Shown piece after piece: positions 23,172 to 25,538 of a DNA stretch of 25,538 bases. Each line of letters begins with the position of its first letter. The first letter of the stretch is position 1. The notes below the pieces were generated by a model. The model ran no database searches. It had not been told where the DNA came from and saw nothing but the letters and a program-made list of their open reading frames with translations. The stretch lies in the NCBI GenBank assembly GCA_045541395.1, contig JAZQIZ010000032.1:1-25538 (forward strand), given 5' to 3'. This stretch comes from JAZRWQ01 sp045541395. Its GTDB lineage: Bacteria; Bacillota; Clostridia; Oscillospirales; UMGS1783. Both the position numbers and the translations under genes were made by a program.

Positions 23172-23762
23172 ATGAGTCAGAGATTTTTTATTTGTGAACA
23201 TTGCGGCAATATTATCGGCCTTATTAAGGATGCGGGCGTGCCTATGCAGTGCTGCGGCCAGAAGATGACCGAAATTATCGCCAACACCAAAGAAGCAAGC
23301 AAGGAAAAGCACCTTCCTGCCGTTAAGGTTATAGGCAACGCCGTTAGAGTAAAAATAGGCGCAGAACCTCATCCCATGACCGAAGAACATTCCATTCAGT
23401 GGGTTTATATGCTTACCGATAAGGGCGGCCAGAGAAAGAACCTTCTCCCCGGTGAAGCTCCCGAAGTTGTTTTCTCCTTAAGAGGCGAAAAGCCCCTTGC
23501 GGTTTACGCTTACTGCAACCTTCACGGCCTTTGGATGACCGAAATACTTCATACTCAGGAGCCTAAGAAGGAAGGCAATTATACTGTATGCAATTGTATG
23601 CAGGTTACTTATTGGGATATCCTCGATACCTTAGAGGATAACAAGAATTTTTCCGACGTTCTCAATGCCTTCGAGCAGGTTAAGATGATGACCCAGTGCT
23701 CCACCGGCTGCGGCGGCTGCCATGATAAGGTAATGGAGATAATCTCCGAAGCAATGATGTAA
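23172..23762 (+). CDS. Superoxide reductase (desulfoferrodoxin) with C-terminal BFD-like [2Fe-2S] domain
   Basis: 196 residues, longer than the ~125 of normal desulfoferrodoxin. Residues 1-36 are the desulforedoxin domain (Cys8, Cys11, Cys27, Cys28 for an Fe(Cys)4 centre). Residues 40-128 are the superoxide reductase core, with active-site ligands His47, His67, His73, His118 and Cys115 and the EKH glutamate-lysine (Glu45, Lys46). Residues 137-196 have CNC (140-142) and CGGC (180-183), with Cys176 nearby, the CxC...CxxC layout of BFD-like [2Fe-2S] domains. It reduces superoxide to peroxide without making oxygen; the extra domain could feed electrons. It has an AGGAG site and is co-transcribed with mrp. 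Confidence 0.88.
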   Translation: MSQRFFICEHCGNIIGLIKDAGVPMQCCGQKMTEIIANTKEASKEKHLPAVKVIGNAVRVKIGAEPHPMTEEHSIQWVYMLTDKGGQRKNLLPGEAPEVVFSLRGEKPLAVYAYCNLHGLWMTEILHTQEPKKEGNYTVCNCMQVTYWDILDTLEDNKNFSDVLNAFEQVKMMTQCSTGCGGCHDKVMEIISEAMM

Positions 23763-23766
23763 AATC

Positions 23767-23789
23767 CCCAAAAAGTGAGCCGGACCGAA
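23767..23789 (+). repeat. 23-bp direct repeat, copy 1
   Basis: Begins CCCAAAAAGTG and ends GGACCGAA; identical to 24122-24144. It lies between the reductase stop codon and its terminator, so it is part of the 3' untranslated region. Confidence 0.8.
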
Positions 23790-23804
23790 AAAAATAGTAA
23801 TAAA

Positions 23805-23839
23805 AAAGGAGCCTTATTTAAGGCTCCTTTCTTTTTTTG
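23805..23839 (+). terminator. Terminator of the mrp-superoxide reductase operon
   Basis: AAAGGAGCCTT (23805-23815) pairs with AAGGCTCCTTT (23820-23830) across ATTT, followed by C and seven T. A strong rho-independent terminator 42 bp after the reductase gene. Confidence 0.9.
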
Positions 23840-24121
23840 TTTACGCATATTACTCACTGTAAAGCTATTACTCCTGCAGGCGGTTAAAAGCAGGGATATC
23901 GAATCCCTGCTTTTAACTTTTTCTTTTCGTTAAAATTGACCCTCACGTACCCTCGTACGCCGCGTCGGAACCGCATTTGCTTTTGGCGGCGCTCGTTTTC
24001 CCTCGCGCCTTTCGCGCCAAATGCGATTCCTCCTTTCCCCGCAAAAAACGCTTCGCATATTTTGCGGGGGCCCCTTAAGCGTTTTCGCAAATTCTGAACT
24101 CATTTTTGGGGATTTTAATTT

Positions 24122-24144
24122 CCCAAAAAGTGAGCCGGACCGAA
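24122..24144 (+). repeat. 23-bp direct repeat, copy 2
   Basis: Identical to 23767-23789. Here it also pairs with CTCATTTTTGGG (24099-24110) to make a 12-bp hairpin with one bulge. As with copy 1, a terminator hairpin follows shortly after. Confidence 0.8.
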
Positions 24145-24156
24145 CAACAAGATGCG

Positions 24157-24192
24157 AAAACACCCGTAGTTTTTAAAACTGTGGGTGTTTTT
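24157..24192 (+). terminator. Long terminator hairpin upstream of the A/T-rich gene
   Basis: AAAACACCC (24157-24165) pairs with GGGTGTTTT (24183-24191), and the inner bases continue pairing (AGTTTT/AAAACT with two wobbles), giving a stem of about 15-17 bp, followed by a T run. The 80-bp direct repeat starts within its 3' arm. Confidence 0.75.
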
Positions 24193-24256
24193 AATATTCT
24201 CTTTCTTTGTTAGTCAAGTTGTGCTATAATGCAACTAACCGATAAATAAGAATTTG
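24177..24256 (+). repeat. 80-bp perfect direct repeat, copy 1, carrying a promoter
   Basis: Identical base for base to 24911-24990. It contains a TG-extended -10 (TGCTATAAT, 24222-24230) within a dyad (AGTTGTGC...GCAACT, and outer GTTAG...CTAAC), without a convincing -35 box. In this copy it leads into the ribosome-binding site GAGGTG and the ATG at 24273, so it is the likely promoter of that gene. The dyad over the -10 would suit a repressor operator. Confidence 0.85.
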
Positions 24257-24272
24257 AACGCGAGGTGTTTTT

Positions 24273-24845
24273 ATGAGAGATATAATTAAGAATAATTATA
24301 AATCATATTTAATTATAAGTATATTAGGTGTATTAGCAGGATTAGTAGTTTGGTTTTTTAGTCAGTTTCCATATACTGATTTATGGTCTTTTAGTTTATT
24401 TAGTTCGATGTCATTAGGGTTTTGGGTGTTCACATCTGCAGTTATTGTATTTTTTTCAAAAGAAAGAAAGAGTGCTGTAATATCCGAAATGTTATATGTA
24501 TATTTTATGTTTTTCTTTACTGGTGTAGGAAAAATTACTAGATTAGTTCAAAGTGGAGCTGGTGTTTTAAATTTTAATAATGTTTTTTTCGATATTATAT
24601 TTTATGGAGTGCCTTATGCAATAATTTGCGGATTATTAGCACATGTATTGTTTAATGCTAAAAAAAGAAATATTTTAGGGAATTTATTATTGTTGTTACC
24701 ATTTATTTATATTTTAATTGAATTAATTGATTTTTCTATAAAATTATTTACTAATAAAACAAATTTATTTATGGTTATCATTGATTCTTTATGTTTAATT
24801 ACATATATAATATTATTTAGAAAAGATTTTAAAATTGATAAATAG
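24273..24845 (+). CDS. Multi-pass membrane protein, unknown function
   Basis: 190 residues with about five or six membrane helices (near 12-30, 41-61, 70-90, 103-126, 135-155, 165-181); I do not recognise a family. The N-terminus is basic (MRDIIKNNYK). The codon use is strikingly A/T-rich (leucine nearly all TTA, frequent ATA and AAT), unlike the rest of the window, which points to recent transfer. The gene sits between the two 80-bp repeats, with a GAGGTG ribosome-binding site just after copy 1. With no partner gene, a role in transport, immunity or signalling cannot be chosen. Confidence 0.7.
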   Translation: MRDIIKNNYKSYLIISILGVLAGLVVWFFSQFPYTDLWSFSLFSSMSLGFWVFTSAVIVFFSKERKSAVISEMLYVYFMFFFTGVGKITRLVQSGAGVLNFNNVFFDIIFYGVPYAIICGLLAHVLFNAKKRNILGNLLLLLPFIYILIELIDFSIKLFTNKTNLFMVIIDSLCLITYIILFRKDFKIDK

Positions 24846-24876
24846 TAATACAAATTCTAATTTGACGGAGTGTATT

Positions 24877-24963
24877 ATGGGAAAGAAATTATCGGAAATG
24901 AGTTTGGAAGAACTGTGGGTGTTTTTAATATTCTCTTTCTTTGTTAGTCAAGTTGTGCTATAA
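24877..24963 (+). pseudogene. GrpB-family gene, N-terminal fragment cut off at the second repeat
   Basis: An ATG with GGAG six bases upstream opens MGKKLSEMSLEELW, which I recognise as the N-terminus of clostridial GrpB-domain (UPF0157) proteins, normally about 170-200 residues and continuing with an LFPI...H-like stretch. From codon 12 the DNA becomes the 80-bp repeat, and the frame runs through it to a TAA after 28 codons (tail ...VFLIFSFFVSQVVL). So this is a remnant whose rest was replaced. The family assignment is from memory on 14 residues. Confidence 0.55.
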
Positions 24964-24990
24964 TGCAACTAACCGATAAATAAGAATTTG
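24911..24990 (+). repeat. 80-bp perfect direct repeat, copy 2
   Basis: Identical to 24177-24256, including the extended -10 promoter and its dyad, but lacking the 5' arm of the terminator found before copy 1. It is fused to the grpB fragment upstream, and no gene with a ribosome-binding site follows it before the hairpin at 25017. Copies are 734 bp apart in phase. Confidence 0.85.
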
Positions 24991-25016
24991 TCGAATAGGC
25001 TAAGAAACATACCGCG

Positions 25017-25047
25017 CAGCCATGTATTCAAAACGCATGGCTGTTTT
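25017..25047 (+). terminator. Terminator-like hairpin
   Basis: CAGCCATG (25017-25024) pairs with CATGGCTG (25036-25043), an 11-base loop between, followed by TTTT. It would end transcripts starting in repeat copy 2, or it is the leftover terminator of a lost gene. Confidence 0.6.
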
Positions 25048-25086
25048 GTGCCTAAAAACTGTTGTCCCTAATGACAATCACTCGTG

Positions 25087-25206
25087 AGCGGCAGTCCCAT
25101 CATCCAGGACGGAAAGCTGATTGGCGCGGTGACTCATGTACTGGTGACTGACCCGACGAGGGGATACGGAATTTTTATAGAGAATATGTTGGATGCGGCA
25201 GGATAA
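25087..25206 (+). pseudogene. spoIVB: C-terminal remnant of SpoIVB (stage IV sporulation protease)
   Basis: The frame reads SGSPIIQDGKLIGAVTHV, then LVTDPTRGYGIFIENMLDAAG and a TAA. This is the conserved C-terminal end of SpoIVB (S55 peptidase), including the catalytic-serine motif S-G-S-P. About 39 codons remain of a protein of roughly 400 residues. Upstream the frame reaches a TGA at 25072-25074 with unrelated sequence between, so the rest is missing. SpoIVB normally cleaves SpoIVFA to activate pro-sigma-K processing. Codons here (CTG, GCG, GTG) differ from the A/T-rich gene just upstream. Confidence 0.8.
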
Positions 25207-25217
25207 ATGATTTGACA

Positions 25218-25235
25218 GGGGCATTTTGCCCCTTT
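25218..25235 (+). terminator. Terminator after the spoIVB remnant
   Basis: GGGGCA (25218-25223) and TGCCCC (25227-25232) with a TTT loop, followed by a T-rich run. Its position 11 bp after the remnant's stop suggests it is the original spoIVB terminator carried along with the fragment. Confidence 0.7.
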
Positions 25236-25252
25236 CATTTTGCTTTTGTATG

Positions 25253-25261
25253 TGTTATAAT
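25253..25261 (+). promoter_or_regulatory. Likely extended -10 promoter of the right-edge gene
   Basis: TGTTATAAT gives a perfect TATAAT (25256-25261) with a TG extension; the -35 region (TTTCAT, 17 bp upstream) is poor. The start codon at 25318 lies 57 bp downstream. Confidence 0.45.
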
Positions 25262-25317
25262 TAAAAAAACTACTCTTCTGAAAAAGATTTTGTCAAGAGG
25301 GGAGGTCAACGAGCATT

Positions 25318-25538
25318 ATGCACCAAACAAATGCGAAAAGAGGAAAAACAAAGAAGGGGAGATCCCTGGTAATTGGAAGTATATGCGGTGCCGTTGCAAT
25401 TGCGGTAGTTGTTTTTCTTTTTATTATGACAGGAAACAGAGAACGTGTGGTTGGAGTAGATATTGCCGCAGAAGATATTACCGAGTTCTTTTATACATAT
25501 TCTTCCTCAACATATCCACCTGATTATCAAAGATATCG
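25318..25538 (+). CDS. Partial CDS, membrane-anchored protein of unknown function
   Basis: 73 complete codons to the right edge. The ATG has an AGGGGAGGT site eleven bases upstream. A basic cytoplasmic start (MHQTNAKRGKTKKGRS) is followed by a single membrane helix (about 18-37, LVIGSICGAVAIAVVVFLF), then an outside part with DITEFFYTYSSSTYPPDYQRY. I have seen similar short anchored proteins in clostridial genomes without a known function. A different frame over the same DNA is also open but has no ribosome-binding site and no protein-like composition. Confidence 0.65.
   Translation, partial: MHQTNAKRGKTKKGRSLVIGSICGAVAIAVVVFLFIMTGNRERVVGVDIAAEDITEFFYTYSSSTYPPDYQRY

Larger units (their letters stand above)
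23760..24117. repeat. Palindrome-rich non-coding block with inverted ends
   Basis: No credible gene. The left end TAAAATCCCCAAAAAGTGAG (includes the reductase stop codon) is mirrored at the right end by CTCATTTTTGGGGATTTTA (24099-24117), with one inserted base. Inside are a perfect 15-bp stem (GTTAAAAGCAGGGAT, 23883-23897 with 23903-23917), CGTAC/GTACG (23946-23959), CGCATTTG/CAAATGCG (23972-23979 and 24018-24025), CCCCGCAAAA/TTTTGCGGGG (24037-24046 and 24060-24069) and an overlapping alternative AAAACGCTT/AAGCGTTTT (24045-24053 and 24077-24085). The middle is visibly richer in G+C than its flanks. It could be a MITE-like or REP-like repeat or a structured RNA. Confidence 0.6.

Noticed and set aside
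23884..24163. Two overlapping minus-strand open frames (68 and 77 codons) rich in arginine
   Set aside because: They lie across the palindromic block, run through several hairpins and terminator arms, and have low-complexity Arg/Lys/Pro-rich translations with no convincing start site. Best explained as chance frames in a structured G+C-rich repeat.
25212..25523. 103-codon plus-strand open frame over the right-edge gene
   Set aside because: It starts inside a terminator, has no ribosome-binding site, and is cysteine/arginine-rich at its end. The overlapping frame from 25318 has a strong site and a normal membrane-anchor pattern.

Overview
The window carries the chromosomal replication origin of an anaerobic Firmicute, most likely a gut-type member of the Clostridia. 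The evidence is a dnaA-dnaN-recF-remB-gyrB-gyrA block (remB between recF and gyrB is a Bacillus/Clostridium arrangement), a Gx-transporter/NusG-II pair, a desulfoferrodoxin-type superoxide reductase, and a fragment of the sporulation protease gene spoIVB. I see no rRNA, tRNA or CRISPR array.

Left of the origin (about 1-17.9 kb) every gene is on the minus strand, co-directional with the fork leaving oriC. Right to left: dnaA, dnaN, recF, remB, gyrB and gyrA form one operon ending in a terminator. Next, with its own promoter, comes a three-gene operon (TIM-barrel protein, NusG domain II protein, Gx transporter) that ends in a hairpin containing a parS-like site. Then parA-parB-MATE-lplA-DUF3737 ends in a clear terminator. 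Last is a large secreted protein with a Glu-rich repeat region, a DNRLRE-like region and a C-terminal Cys/His domain, preceded by a possible 10-codon leader peptide. The start of another exported protein lies at the left edge.

The origin looks bipartite, as in Bacillus subtilis. The dnaA-dnaN gap holds DnaA boxes, a GC-rich patch, a run of DnaA-trios and an A/T-rich stretch. The region upstream of dnaA holds a DnaA box inside the dnaA promoter and a 38-bp A/T-only tract. Two parS-like sites sit beside parAB, about 10 kb away. The usual neighbours rpmH, rnpA and yidC are absent upstream of dnaA.

Right of the origin (18-23.8 kb) lie a GNAT acetyltransferase, an inorganic pyrophosphatase, and a tightly overlapping envelope operon (small membrane protein, GtrB-like glycosyltransferase, two GtrA proteins, a TVP38/DedA-family protein) oriented against the expected fork. 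A divergent pair follows: an Mrp/NBP35 ATPase and a superoxide reductase with an added C-terminal BFD-like [2Fe-2S] domain, suggesting Fe-S and oxygen-stress work.

From 23.76 kb to the right edge the sequence becomes accessory and mosaic. It has a roughly 360-bp palindrome-rich non-coding block with inverted ends, a 23-bp direct repeat, a perfect 80-bp direct repeat carrying a promoter on both sides of an A/T-rich membrane-protein gene, a GrpB-family gene cut off exactly at the second 80-bp copy, a C-terminal spoIVB remnant, and the start of a membrane-anchored protein. This end is either a recombination hot spot or an assembly junction.
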